Part shown: piece by piece, positions 19,153-28,587 of the stretch
How positions within the stretch are numbered: the first letter of the stretch is position 1
How the letters are laid out: every line of letters begins with the position of its first letter
From: an uncultured Bacilli bacterium
GTDB lineage: Bacteria > Bacillota_I > Bacilli_A > RF39 > UBA660
Direction: 5' to 3'
DNA: 64,000 bases
NCBI GenBank assembly: GCA_910576795.1
Contig: CAJTIX010000005.1
Location: 13,738 to 77,737, forward strand
Position numbers and translations under genes: made by a program
Notes under the pieces: generated by a model
What the model was told of the DNA's origin: nothing
Database searches by the model: none
What the model saw: only the letters and a program-made list of their open reading frames with translations

Positions 19153-20187
19153 ATGTCAAATAACAACAGAAAAACGGCAAGAAACTTAGAAAATTCACCA
19201 TATAATGGCCAAACTACAAAAATAGAAAATAAAGAGAAAAAAGGCAATCCAATACGTTATATAATAGGTGGACTTGTAGGCGTAGTGTGTTTATTATCAC
19301 TACATGACTGTAATTGTCTAGGTTGTAGTGGAGAATCTGAAATTGATAATGGTAAAGAAAACGACCTAGATGTTAGTGGTGATGATGCAGAACTTCTCGA
19401 AGATATGGAAGATGTTGCTCAAAAATTGGCAAATGATTTAGTAAACAAAATCACAGAACCTACGATTGATACGGTAAAGGAAATCGTAAAGGAAACGAAT
19501 TTAAAAATAGCTAGTACTTTAGTAGAAGATGCGAATGATTGGAAAGAACAATTAGAAAATCAAGAAACAGAACCAGAAATCATTGATGGGGAAACAGATT
19601 TAGAAGATTCTAAAGAAGATGACAATCAAAAAGAAAATTCAAATAATTCAAATTCCAACAAACCATCTTCGAATACAAGACCTAGTGGTGGTAGTTCAAA
19701 TGATGCAACGATAGAATCACCAGAAATGGGAGAAACAACACCAACGCCACCACCTGCGACACCAACACCAACGCCGCCACCTGCGACACCAACGCCACCA
19801 CCTGCGACACCAACACCAACGCCGCCACCTGCGACACCAACGCCGCCACCTGATAAAATTGACGGATCAACAACGGACGGGGATGGTCAAACAGATATTG
19901 GTGAAGGGGAAACTGATGAAATTGTATTCCCATCAGATCCTACAGATAATATGGGAGAACAACAAAACAGTTCATCTATGCCAAATGATGCAGAACCAAC
20001 ACAAGATGAAATTGTATCCCCAATGGGAACTCCAAAAGTATCTAGTGGAGATGCAAATGATATTTCTAGTAGAAAAAATATCCTAATGGAAATGAAAATG
20101 TTCTGTCAGAGAATTTCTATGTATCAGAGCTCATTGGAAGATTCTATGGTAGAATCAATAGGAACTGTAAAACAATATTATTTATAA
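19153..20187 (+). CDS. membrane-anchored Pro/Thr-rich surface protein
   Basis: This 344-residue protein has a basic N-terminus, a membrane helix at about 36-53 and then a cysteine cluster (HDCNCLGCSG). A long acidic, Asn/Ser-rich and Pro/Thr-rich extracellular part follows. Residues about 196-234 are a TPTPPPA-type repeat that would form a stiff wall-spanning rod. No catalytic domain or sortase signal is seen. The last 35 residues are helical with a single cysteine. I do not recognise a family; it looks like a species-specific wall-associated protein. It has its own promoter, and a weak terminator separates it from the next PBP. Confidence 0.7.
   Translation: MSNNNRKTARNLENSPYNGQTTKIENKEKKGNPIRYIIGGLVGVVCLLSLHDCNCLGCSGESEIDNGKENDLDVSGDDAELLEDMEDVAQKLANDLVNKITEPTIDTVKEIVKETNLKIASTLVEDANDWKEQLENQETEPEIIDGETDLEDSKEDDNQKENSNNSNSNKPSSNTRPSGGSSNDATIESPEMGETTPTPPPATPTPTPPPATPTPPPATPTPTPPPATPTPPPDKIDGSTTDGDGQTDIGEGETDEIVFPSDPTDNMGEQQNSSSMPNDAEPTQDEIVSPMGTPKVSSGDANDISSRKNILMEMKMFCQRISMYQSSLEDSMVESIGTVKQYYL
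19738..19855 (+). repeat. Pro/Thr codon repeat (alternating 27- and 21-base units)
   Basis: Units encoding TPTPTPPPA (27 bases) and TPTPPPA (21 bases) alternate, giving a 48-base higher-order period present about twice. The unusually GC-rich sequence stands out from the AT-rich surroundings and is prone to slippage. Confidence 0.8.
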
Positions 20188-20192
20188 CATAC

Positions 20193-20216
20193 AAAGGACT
20201 TTATTAAGTTCTTTTT
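20193..20216 (+). terminator. probable Rho-independent terminator
   Basis: AAAGGAC and GTTCTTT form a 7-bp stem with one G-U pair around an 8-base loop, ending in five T residues. It is weaker than the other terminators here. Confidence 0.5.
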
Positions 20217-20268
20217 ATGTGGTTCTTTTTAATAGAGGTTGTACATATATTTTCTTAGAGGTGCTGCT

Positions 20269-22176
20269 ATGTTTTTTAAAGGAATCCACACACGTATTAA
20301 AATTGTATTACTGGTACTTATTTGTATTTTTATACTCATCATTGGGAAAGTATTCTATACACAAGTAATTGATTATAAAAAATTAAATCATTTAGCATCC
20401 AGTTTATGGAGTAGAAATTTACCAATAGAAGCAGATCGTGGTCGAATTTATGATCGTAATGGAGTTGTACTTGCGGATAATAAAACAACAACCTCTCTTG
20501 TCTTGATACCCAATCAAATCAAGGACAAAGAAACCACAGCCCAAAAATTGAGTGAAATTCTAAATGTTAGCTGTGAAGATATGTATAAACATGTTAGTAA
20601 AAAAACATCAATAGAAAGAGTTCATCCTGAAGGAAGAAGACTATCTTATGAAATTGCAGATAAAATCAATGCACTTGGATTAGACGGTGTTTACTTAATC
20701 AAAGAATCTCAAAGATATTATCCCTATGATACTATGATGTCTCATACACTAGGATTTGTAGGAATTGATAACCAAGGATTAAGTGGTTTGGAATTGATGT
20801 ACAATGATTATTTAACTGGAGAATATGGTGCAATTAAATACCTATCAGATGCAAAAGGAAATAAATTAGAATTGACAGAAATATATGAAGAACCACAAGA
20901 TGGAGTCAATATTACACTTACCATTAATTATGAATTGCAATCGGTATTAGAAAGGGAACTTGATAATGCTGTATTAAAATATAACCCTGATCAAGCCCTT
21001 GGAATTGCAATGGATCCTAATACTGGTGAAATTTTAGCTATTTCCTCAAGACCCAATTTTTCACCAAGCCACTACCAAGAATACACAACAGAACAAATCA
21101 ATCGTAATTTACCAATATGGGCTACCTATGAACCAGGTTCTACCTTCAAAGTAATTACACTCGCAACTGCTTTAGAAGAAAAACTAGTAGATTTACAAAA
21201 AGATAACTTCTTTGATGGAGGTAGTATTACTGTTGAAAATGCACGCATTCGATGTTGGAAACATGGTGGACACGGTTCACAAACATATTTACAAGTAGTT
21301 GAAAATTCATGTAACCCTGGATTTGTTGCTTTGGGACAGAAAATTGGAAAAGAAACATTATTTAAATATATCCGTAATTTCGGATTTGGAACTCCTACTG
21401 GAATTGACTTAAATGGAGAAAGTTCTGGAATCCTATTTTCACTCGACAAAGTAGGACCTGTTGAACTGGCAACTACTGCCTTTGGGCAAGGAGTCTCTGT
21501 AACTCCAATTCAACAAATTACAGCAGTTTCTGCCGCTATTAATGGTGGATATCTAAATACACCCTATATCGTAAAAAGCTTAAATGAACCAGAAACCAAT
21601 ACTGTAATTCAACAAATAAATACCAAAACCAAACGGAAAGTCATCAGTAATGAAACCAGTGAACAAGTAAGATATGCCTTAGAAAGTGTCGTAACCAATG
21701 GAAGTGGAAGAAATGCATTTATTGAAGGATATCGTGTAGGTGGAAAAACAGGAACAGCCCAAAAAGTAGAAAATGGTTCCTATATGGTTGGAAATTATAT
21801 TACCTCCTTTATGGGATTTATGCCAGCTAATGATCCAAAAATCATTGTTTACATTGCGATAGATAACGCAAAAGGAATTACACAATATGGTGGGACAGTA
21901 GCAGCACCAATCGCAAGAAACGTATTACTATCCGCGATTGATATTTTAAATATAGAAAAACCAGAAGGAAGTAGTGAGAAAAATTATCAATATTATGAAA
22001 AAAAATATGCGACAGTTCCAGATGTTACTGGAAAACCTCTTCAAGAGGCAATGCAGGAATTAAAACAATTTAAAGTAGAATACACAGGAACTGGGAATAC
22101 CGTTTACTATCAATCTCCTAGTGCGAATACTCGTATTTTCGAAGGTGAAACGGTACGTTTATTAATACAAGAATAG
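20269..22176 (+). CDS. class B penicillin-binding protein with one PASTA domain (SpoVD/PBP2-like)
   Basis: This is a second peptidoglycan transpeptidase of 635 residues. It has one N-terminal membrane helix (about 8-28) and a dimerisation domain. The catalytic domain has STFK (Ser291), SCN (Ser347) and KTGT near 492, and one C-terminal PASTA domain follows from about residue 580. I start at ATG 20269, which has GAGGTG upstream, not at the earlier in-frame codon at 20239. In Bacillus subtilis pbpB and spoVD are adjacent; here the corresponding pair is split by a surface-gene block. Whether this one serves division, elongation or sporulation cannot be told from sequence. Confidence 0.9.
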   Translation: MFFKGIHTRIKIVLLVLICIFILIIGKVFYTQVIDYKKLNHLASSLWSRNLPIEADRGRIYDRNGVVLADNKTTTSLVLIPNQIKDKETTAQKLSEILNVSCEDMYKHVSKKTSIERVHPEGRRLSYEIADKINALGLDGVYLIKESQRYYPYDTMMSHTLGFVGIDNQGLSGLELMYNDYLTGEYGAIKYLSDAKGNKLELTEIYEEPQDGVNITLTINYELQSVLERELDNAVLKYNPDQALGIAMDPNTGEILAISSRPNFSPSHYQEYTTEQINRNLPIWATYEPGSTFKVITLATALEEKLVDLQKDNFFDGGSITVENARIRCWKHGGHGSQTYLQVVENSCNPGFVALGQKIGKETLFKYIRNFGFGTPTGIDLNGESSGILFSLDKVGPVELATTAFGQGVSVTPIQQITAVSAAINGGYLNTPYIVKSLNEPETNTVIQQINTKTKRKVISNETSEQVRYALESVVTNGSGRNAFIEGYRVGGKTGTAQKVENGSYMVGNYITSFMGFMPANDPKIIVYIAIDNAKGITQYGGTVAAPIARNVLLSAIDILNIEKPEGSSEKNYQYYEKKYATVPDVTGKPLQEAMQELKQFKVEYTGTGNTVYYQSPSANTRIFEGETVRLLIQE

Positions 22177-22185
22177 AGGTGCTTT

Positions 22186-23178
22186 ATGTTAATACTTACA
22201 AAATCGGTTTTAGCAGTTATGATTGGACTTATCTTTTCTGTATGCACAGCTTGCGTTATCATACCTTTACTTCGAAAGTTCAAAGCGTCACAATCCTTAA
22301 GCGTTTACTTAGATGAACGACACAAAGAAAAAAAAGGGACACCCACTATGGGAGGACTTATTTTTATACTACCAACATTACTTATAATGTTATTGTTGTT
22401 TTACTTTAAAAAAATTACATTTTCCTATAATTTAGGGATTGTCTTATTCACTTTCTTTGGATATGGTTGTATTGGATTCTTAGATGATTTTCTCATTATT
22501 TTAAGACATAACAACAAAGGACTTAGTGAAAATGCCAAACTGATTCTTCAAATTTTCATTGCCATTGTCTTCTTCTATTTATTTATGGTTGCGAATAATG
22601 AACCTTTATTATGGATTCATTCATTCAAAATCAAATGGGATATTGGATGGTTTTATGGATTATTCATATTGTTTGTCTTAGTCGCCAGTAGCAATGCTGT
22701 GAACCTAACAGATGGGCTAGATGGACTTGCTGGAGGATTATCGGCAATTGCTTTTGGAACATTTGGTATCATTACTTGGGCAACTGGATGGTTGGAAGGG
22801 TATGAAGCCATCGCATTATTCTGTTTTGTTTTACTTGGTAGTATTCTTGGATTTCTGATATTTAATGTCAAACCAGCAAAAGTATTTATGGGGGATACTG
22901 GGTCTTTGGCACTTGGAGCAACTTTAGGAACAATTGCTATTTTAACGAGACATGAACTCTTACTCATAGTCATTGGAATTGTATTTGTAATAGAAACAAC
23001 CACTTGTATTATTCAAAGATATTATTATAAATTGACACATAAACGAATTTTTCCTATGACACCGATTCATCATACATTCGAAAAATTAGGCTGGAAAGAA
23101 CAAGATATTGTAAAATTGTTTTGGATTGTTGGACTACTTGGATCCATGCTCGCGATTATATATGGAGTGTGGTTCTAA
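22186..23178 (+). CDS. mraY: phospho-N-acetylmuramoyl-pentapeptide-transferase
   Basis: MraY transfers phospho-MurNAc-pentapeptide to undecaprenyl phosphate, making lipid I at the membrane. The 330-residue polytopic protein shows the family motifs KKGTPTMGG, the Asp pair in FLDDFL, NLTDGLDGLAGG, FMGDTGSLALG and the late P-I-H-H motif. It follows the second PBP by nine bases with a GAGGTG site. The order PBP-mraY-ftsW is the dcw order, but murE and murD are missing between them. Confidence 0.95.
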   Translation: MLILTKSVLAVMIGLIFSVCTACVIIPLLRKFKASQSLSVYLDERHKEKKGTPTMGGLIFILPTLLIMLLLFYFKKITFSYNLGIVLFTFFGYGCIGFLDDFLIILRHNNKGLSENAKLILQIFIAIVFFYLFMVANNEPLLWIHSFKIKWDIGWFYGLFILFVLVASSNAVNLTDGLDGLAGGLSAIAFGTFGIITWATGWLEGYEAIALFCFVLLGSILGFLIFNVKPAKVFMGDTGSLALGATLGTIAILTRHELLLIVIGIVFVIETTTCIIQRYYYKLTHKRIFPMTPIHHTFEKLGWKEQDIVKLFWIVGLLGSMLAIIYGVWF

Positions 23179-23180
23179 CC

Positions 23181-24269
23181 ATGAAAAAACGAATGGATTA
23201 TGGTTTATTCATTGCGATTCTTATCATTTCTATTTTTGGTATTATCATGGTGTATTCAGCTTCTTATATTTGGGCCGAATACAAGTTTGATGACCCATTT
23301 AAATTTGTCAAACACCAAGCACTTTTCTTTTGTATTGGTATCGTTATTTTATATATTGTAAGTAAAACAGATTATAAAATTTATTATGAAAAAGCCAATA
23401 TCATTTTGATTGCTTGTATTTCTTTACTTGCTTTGGTAATCATTCCTGGAATTGGAACCGTTCGTAATGGGAGTAGAAGTTGGTTCGGTATTGGTTCCTT
23501 TGGAATACAACCAAGTGAATTTGCAAAATTATCACTCATTATTTTTACCTCTAAATATTTGTGTAAAAATGAACGTGATTTAAAAAGTATTCGAAAAGGT
23601 GTACTTCCTATTTTAGGAATTGTTTTTCTTGTTTTTGGACTTATTATGTTACAACCAGATTTTGGAACAGGTGTCATCATCGTCATGAGTATTATTGGAC
23701 TTTTATTTGTGGCGGGGGTCAATTTTAAGTTTTTCATTCGTTTGGGATTACTTGGTGTGATAGGAGTAGTAGGGTTAATTGCAATCGCACCTTATCGTTT
23801 ACAAAGGATATTGTCATTTTTAAATCCTTGGAGTGATCCTTTGGGTAGTGGTTTTCAGATTATCCAATCGTTATATGCAATTGGACCTGGTGGATTATTT
23901 GGATTTGGTTTCCTGAATTCAAGACAGAAACATTTTTATTTGCCAGAGCCACAAACTGATTTTATTTTTTCGATTATCAGTGAAGAATTTGGATTTATGG
24001 GAATTTTAATTGTCAGTAGTCTTTTCCTATTTATTATTATAAAAGGATTTCAAATAGCGAGAAAAGCAAATGATACTTTTTCCAAATATTTGGCATTTGG
24101 AATTACTTTTCAGATTGCTTTTCAGGCAGTATTGAACTTAATGGTTGTGGTAGGATTAATTCCAGTTACAGGTGTAACTTTACCATTTTTAAGTTATGGG
24201 GGTTCTAGTTTAATGATTACATTACTAGAGATTGGTATAGTGTTGAATATCAGTAGATATCAAAAATAA
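23181..24269 (+). CDS. ftsW: SEDS-family peptidoglycan glycosyltransferase FtsW/SpoVE
   Basis: This 362-residue polytopic protein polymerises lipid II together with a class B PBP. It starts MKKRMDYGLFIAILIISIFGIIMVYSAS and has about ten membrane helices. The SEDS motifs include the WFGIG-IQPSEFAKL region and the final LPFLSYGGSS loop. I start at ATG 23181, two bases after the mraY stop; the nearest GGAG is 13 bases away, so translational coupling to mraY is likely. It could be SpoVE or RodA rather than FtsW, but its place next to mraY favours FtsW/SpoVE. Confidence 0.88.
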   Translation: MKKRMDYGLFIAILIISIFGIIMVYSASYIWAEYKFDDPFKFVKHQALFFCIGIVILYIVSKTDYKIYYEKANIILIACISLLALVIIPGIGTVRNGSRSWFGIGSFGIQPSEFAKLSLIIFTSKYLCKNERDLKSIRKGVLPILGIVFLVFGLIMLQPDFGTGVIIVMSIIGLLFVAGVNFKFFIRLGLLGVIGVVGLIAIAPYRLQRILSFLNPWSDPLGSGFQIIQSLYAIGPGGLFGFGFLNSRQKHFYLPEPQTDFIFSIISEEFGFMGILIVSSLFLFIIIKGFQIARKANDTFSKYLAFGITFQIAFQAVLNLMVVVGLIPVTGVTLPFLSYGGSSLMITLLEIGIVLNISRYQK

Positions 24270-24293
24270 AAGGCATCTTAGGATACCTTTTAT
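24268..24293 (+). terminator. Rho-independent terminator after ftsW
   Basis: AAAAGGCATC and GGATACCTTTT form a 9-10-bp stem with one mismatch, overlapping the ftsW stop. The T tract is short. The A-rich left arm may also help stop the convergent peptidase transcript. Confidence 0.6.
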
Positions 24294-24315
24294 AGTGCTA
24301 TGACAAAAACTTAGA

Positions 24316-26013
24316 TTACATTATTTTCTTTTTAAAATAATGTAATATTTTTTCTAATTTTTCAGAAGTTGTTTGAATCGTTTTTTCATCAAATGGATTT
24401 GGCATATTGTACTGTTGAATGAGTTCATGTAAAGAATAATATGATGCAACTGAACCAACTGTCTGAAATAGGTGCATATCATTTTGACATCCATCCCAAA
24501 TTGCAAATGCACCAAAAGAAGAAAGTGCATAATCAATATAATAAAACGGTTTTAAATAAATATGAGATTGACGATAGAAAAAGCCACCAGAATCTAGGTT
24601 GATATGACCTGTATTAGAAGTTTCTAAATGATATTTTTTAACCAGTTCCATCCATGTAATTCGAATATCTTCTACTTTTAAGTGATGATTGGAATATATT
24701 TTCTCTTGAAATTCGTCTACTAAACAGATATATGGAAGATTTTGTATCATATGATAGATTTTCATAAAACAGTACTTGTAATAATCTTTTTCCTGAAATA
24801 AATTATCGAAATAAGGAATGGAAATCAGTTCCATAGCATGAGAGAACATTTCTGCAATTTCCATAGTAGGATATTTTAGTAATGCAGAAACAATATGATT
24901 TTTATCTTGTATAGAAGCACAATATTTCTGAAATGCATGACCCATTTCATGTGCAGTAGTTTGAATATCCAAATAGTTATTTTTAAAGTTACCTGTGATG
25001 ACTGGATAACCAGTTTCAGTAAGGTAATTGGTAATCGTAAAGTTAATTTTATGATCTCTTTGAAGTAAGTCAATATAATCATAGCATACCATATCATGAA
25101 ATAGGGAAGATAAAGAAGAATCAATTTTTGCAAATGAATTTTCAAGCTCTTGTATTAATTTATTTCCACAATATTTTGATTCTGGCATTTCTGAAAATAA
25201 TATTTTATCATCAAAATATTCTAATTTTTCTAAGCAAAGAGTTGTCTTCTGCCAACCAGATATTTTTTCACAAAGTGGAATGATATATTGAATGATATGA
25301 TCTCGAAATTGATGAATATGTGTATAATCATATCCGAATCTTCTCATCTTGTATAAACTATAAGTTCCATAGTGATCAAATCCGAGTTTATTTGCTATCG
25401 CATTTCGGACACTCACCAAATCATATAATAGAGAGTCATATTCCTTTTGTTTCTTGTAGTAATAGTCATTAATAGTATCATGTGCTTTTTTTCTCACCAA
25501 TCTATCTGGATGTGTAAAGTATCCAGATATATAGGGAATACTTCTGTCTTCACCATCGTACATGATTTTATTTTTGGATAAGTCTCGATATTTTTTCATG
25601 AGTTCTTTTTCTTGTTGTTGTAATTCTATTGTTTCTTCTGAGGAAATTTTAAGTTGGTAGGTTATGGTATCAAAAAAGTTTTTAGGCATTTTTTCTAACA
25701 ATTTTGTATAATAATCTGAATCTAAAATTTTTTGATAAAAAGGAATGAACAATAGGTCAAATTTTGGCTTATATGTATTCCAAAAGAGCATTTGTTCTTG
25801 AAAAAATGTATCATTACAATCTCGCATATTTCTAATATCAGCATAATCACACATTTCTTCAATATGGTTTTGTATAGAAATGATTTTTTCACAAATAGAA
25901 AGAAAGGTATCAAAATCATCTGCTTGATTGAGTGTATCAAGTAATCTACTGATTTCTTGTTTTGTTTTTTGATAGGAGATAGTTTCATATGTAATATCAT
26001 TAAAATTTTTCAT
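24316..26013 (-). CDS. M3-family oligoendopeptidase (PepF-like)
   Basis: This 565-residue cytosolic zinc metallopeptidase would degrade short peptides. The zinc motif HEMGHAFQ (HExxH) lies near residue 355, with the second ligand region about 25-30 residues later (PTMEIAEMFSHAMEL). The C-terminal part carries the Gly/Tyr substrate segment (HINLDSGGFFYRQSHIY). Length and layout fit M3B oligoendopeptidases. It follows the formate-THF ligase gene by five bases on the same strand, so the two are probably co-transcribed. No signal peptide is seen. Confidence 0.88.
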   Translation of the reverse strand: MKNFNDITYETISYQKTKQEISRLLDTLNQADDFDTFLSICEKIISIQNHIEEMCDYADIRNMRDCNDTFFQEQMLFWNTYKPKFDLLFIPFYQKILDSDYYTKLLEKMPKNFFDTITYQLKISSEETIELQQQEKELMKKYRDLSKNKIMYDGEDRSIPYISGYFTHPDRLVRKKAHDTINDYYYKKQKEYDSLLYDLVSVRNAIANKLGFDHYGTYSLYKMRRFGYDYTHIHQFRDHIIQYIIPLCEKISGWQKTTLCLEKLEYFDDKILFSEMPESKYCGNKLIQELENSFAKIDSSLSSLFHDMVCYDYIDLLQRDHKINFTITNYLTETGYPVITGNFKNNYLDIQTTAHEMGHAFQKYCASIQDKNHIVSALLKYPTMEIAEMFSHAMELISIPYFDNLFQEKDYYKYCFMKIYHMIQNLPYICLVDEFQEKIYSNHHLKVEDIRITWMELVKKYHLETSNTGHINLDSGGFFYRQSHIYLKPFYYIDYALSSFGAFAIWDGCQNDMHLFQTVGSVASYYSLHELIQQYNMPNPFDEKTIQTTSEKLEKILHYFKKKIM

Positions 26014-26018
26014 AGTTT

Positions 26019-27626
26019 TTAATAAAGCCCCCTAATATTTCCATTGGCATCAATTGACATTTGTAAATAGGCAGGTTCTTTAGATAGACCCGGCATAGTC
26101 AAAATGTTTCCAAGGTACACAATGATGAAGCCTGCTCCAGCTGCAACTTTAATATTGGTAACACGTATGACTTGGTGTTTTGGATAACCCAATTGTTTTG
26201 GACTATCTCCAATCGCATATTGTGTTTTGGCGATACAAATCGGTAAATTGTTGTAACCCATTTCTTCTAGATGGGTGATTTCATATCTGACTTTTTCTTC
26301 AATTAATACCATATCCGCTTGATAGAAATCTTTTAAAATATGTCCTATTTTTTCTAAAATAGGAGTATCTAATGAATAGGGAAGTGTAATGGTATTTTCT
26401 TGTTTGCATAATTGAATAACTGTTTGCGCAAGCTCTAAAGCACCTTTACCGCCTAGTTTATAGGCATTACAGATGGAAAAAGGAAATCCTTGTTTTTCTA
26501 CATAATTTTTTACAAATGCGATTTCTTCATTTGTGTCTGTATCAAATTGATTCAAACAAATAAGAATATTGGTAGATAACTTTCGCATCATATCCATATG
26601 TGCCTGTAAATTACAAATACCATTTTCTAAAATACCATCTCCATTGTGTTTTAAAGAACGAATGGTAGTATTGATAATGACTAAGTCAGGATAGGTCTTC
26701 ATTTTGCGGCATTTAATATCCATAAATTTAATTGCACCCAAATCACTTCCAAATCCAGCTTCAGTCACTACATAGTCTGCTAAGGAAAGCGCCATATTGG
26801 TTGCAATAATTGAATTACATCCATGAGCAATGTTTGCAAAAGGACCACCATGTATCAAAACGGGATTATGTTCTAAACTTTGTACCAAATTGGGTTTGAT
26901 GGCATCTTTTAAAAGGATGGTTAAAGCTTCTTCTCCATGTAAATCAGAAACATAAACTGGTTGTTTATGAATTGTATATCCAATTAAAATATGACTTAAA
27001 TTTTTCTTTAAATCCATCAAATTTTCAGAAAGGCATAAGATAGCCATGATTTCTGAAGCAGTTGAAATAACAAATGATTCGTCCCGTTCATAATTGCTTT
27101 TTAAACAAATCTGTCGTAATGCACGATCATTGACATCTAAACATCTAGAAACCTGAATAGTAGTTGGATCTATCTTTAAAGTGTTTCCTTGAAAAATATG
27201 ATTGTCAATCATTGCACATAATAAATTATTACAAGCAGTTACTGCATGAATATCTCCTGTAAAATGCAGATTGATGTCCTCCATTGGAACGACCTGTGCA
27301 TAACCTCCTCCAGTAGCGCCTCCTTTGATACCAAAAACAGGACCAAGTGAGGGTTCCCTTAAAGTAGCAATACTTTTGTTCCCAAGTGAGCATAAAGCAT
27401 CGTTAAGTCCAATTGTTACTGTTGTTTTTCCTTCTCCATAGGGAGTTGGATTCGTAGAAGTTACCAAAATCAGTTTTCCTTTTTTTTCGTTTTTTTCGTC
27501 TATATTTAATTTTGCTTTGTATGTTCCATAACATTCTAAATGATTTTCCGAAATACTAAGTTTAGCTGCTATTTCTACAATTGGTTTCATTGGAATGCTA
27601 TGTGCAATTTCGATATCTGAATTCAT
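26019..27626 (-). CDS. fhs: formate-tetrahydrofolate ligase
   Basis: Fhs makes 10-formyl-THF from formate, THF and ATP, feeding one-carbon units into purine synthesis. The 535-residue protein has the characteristic P-loop TPYGEGKTTVTIGL near residue 60. It also shows GIKGGATGGGYAQVVPMEDINLHFTGDIHA and the long conserved core (EAGFGSDLGAIKF). The size is close to the usual 550-560. An AGAGGTG ribosome site precedes the ATG, and a TATAAT on the minus strand lies at 27645-27650. Confidence 0.96.
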   Translation of the reverse strand: MNSDIEIAHSIPMKPIVEIAAKLSISENHLECYGTYKAKLNIDEKNEKKGKLILVTSTNPTPYGEGKTTVTIGLNDALCSLGNKSIATLREPSLGPVFGIKGGATGGGYAQVVPMEDINLHFTGDIHAVTACNNLLCAMIDNHIFQGNTLKIDPTTIQVSRCLDVNDRALRQICLKSNYERDESFVISTASEIMAILCLSENLMDLKKNLSHILIGYTIHKQPVYVSDLHGEEALTILLKDAIKPNLVQSLEHNPVLIHGGPFANIAHGCNSIIATNMALSLADYVVTEAGFGSDLGAIKFMDIKCRKMKTYPDLVIINTTIRSLKHNGDGILENGICNLQAHMDMMRKLSTNILICLNQFDTDTNEEIAFVKNYVEKQGFPFSICNAYKLGGKGALELAQTVIQLCKQENTITLPYSLDTPILEKIGHILKDFYQADMVLIEEKVRYEITHLEEMGYNNLPICIAKTQYAIGDSPKQLGYPKHQVIRVTNIKVAAGAGFIIVYLGNILTMPGLSKEPAYLQMSIDANGNIRGLY

Positions 27627-27753
27627 TCTATCACCTCTAATACCATTATATCATGAGTTTCACTTAGTTTATAAAAATCTATATCATATATTGATTCTAT
27701 TTAAAATAAGTATAAATATTCTCTGTTATCCATACTAAATAATGGTGAAACAT

Positions 27754-28539
27754 ATGAAAATAATTCTTTTTACAGGTGCTCGTAGTGGAATACAAGCAGC
27801 CGTAATCGAACAATTAAAAAAGAAAAACTATCATATTTATTTGACAGTACATAATGAAAAACAATTGAAACTAGTCCAAAAATATTATTCAGACAATAAA
27901 AATATAACCTGTTTGAAATTGGATGTTACAAACAAAGAGGATTTGAAACAATTAGAATTACTTGATATTGATATATTAGTCAGTAATGCTGCCATTGGAG
28001 AAGGGGGAAGCATGGCGGAAATTCCAATGCGACTGGTACGCTCTAATTTTGAAACCAATGTTTTTTCTTATTTCACAGTCATTCAAATAGTTCTCAAAAA
28101 AATGATACAAAAGAAAACTGGGAAAATCATCAATATGGCATCACTCGCAGGTTTGGTTCCCATTCCTTATTTGGGAAGTTATTCAGCGACCAAAGCAAGC
28201 ATCATCAAAATGACGGAAGCACTGAAATTGGAATTAAAGGATCTACAAACCAATATTCAAGTTTGTTTGATAGAACCAGGTCTTTATGATACTGGATTTA
28301 ATCAAGTCATGCTGGAAAATAAATACACATGGATGGAGATAGATTCTTATTTCCAACATCAAATTTCTAAAATTCAAAAACGAGAAAACTTAGTTTGCCA
28401 AATCATGGAAAAGAAAAATCTAAATAGTATTGTAAAACAAATTCTAAAAGCCATTGAAGCAAAAAAAGTAAAAGCCATTTATCGTGCTCCATTACTTCAA
28501 GTAGTTGGAGCAAAATTATATTTAATTTTCCTTGAATAA
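27754..28539 (+). CDS. short-chain dehydrogenase/reductase
   Basis: This 261-residue oxidoreductase has a Rossmann fold. The cofactor loop reads TGARSGIQ, where the usual third glycine (GIG) is replaced by Gln. The NAAIGEGG motif, the Ser in MASLAGL and the catalytic YSATK are present, so it is probably active. Variation in the glycine loop suggests an unusual cofactor fit. I start at ATG 27754, which has GGTGAAA upstream, rather than at 27742. The substrate is unknown. The gene is divergent from fhs and followed by a separate promoter. Confidence 0.85.
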   Translation: MKIILFTGARSGIQAAVIEQLKKKNYHIYLTVHNEKQLKLVQKYYSDNKNITCLKLDVTNKEDLKQLELLDIDILVSNAAIGEGGSMAEIPMRLVRSNFETNVFSYFTVIQIVLKKMIQKKTGKIINMASLAGLVPIPYLGSYSATKASIIKMTEALKLELKDLQTNIQVCLIEPGLYDTGFNQVMLENKYTWMEIDSYFQHQISKIQKRENLVCQIMEKKNLNSIVKQILKAIEAKKVKAIYRAPLLQVVGAKLYLIFLE

Positions 28540-28541
28540 AC

Positions 28542-28570
28542 TTTAGTTTACTCTTTTTTTTTGTTATAAT
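28542..28570 (+). promoter_or_regulatory. promoter of the coiled-coil protein gene
   Basis: TTTAGT at 28542-28547 and a perfect TATAAT at 28565-28570 are separated by 17 bases, right after the SDR stop. Confidence 0.6.
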
Positions 28571-28587
28571 GAAAGTGGTGATTTGGG

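Noticed and set aside
19738..19855. Short regularly spaced repeats that might look like a CRISPR array
   Set aside because: The units are 21-27 bases with no unique spacers, are in frame and encode a Pro/Thr rod. No cas genes are present.
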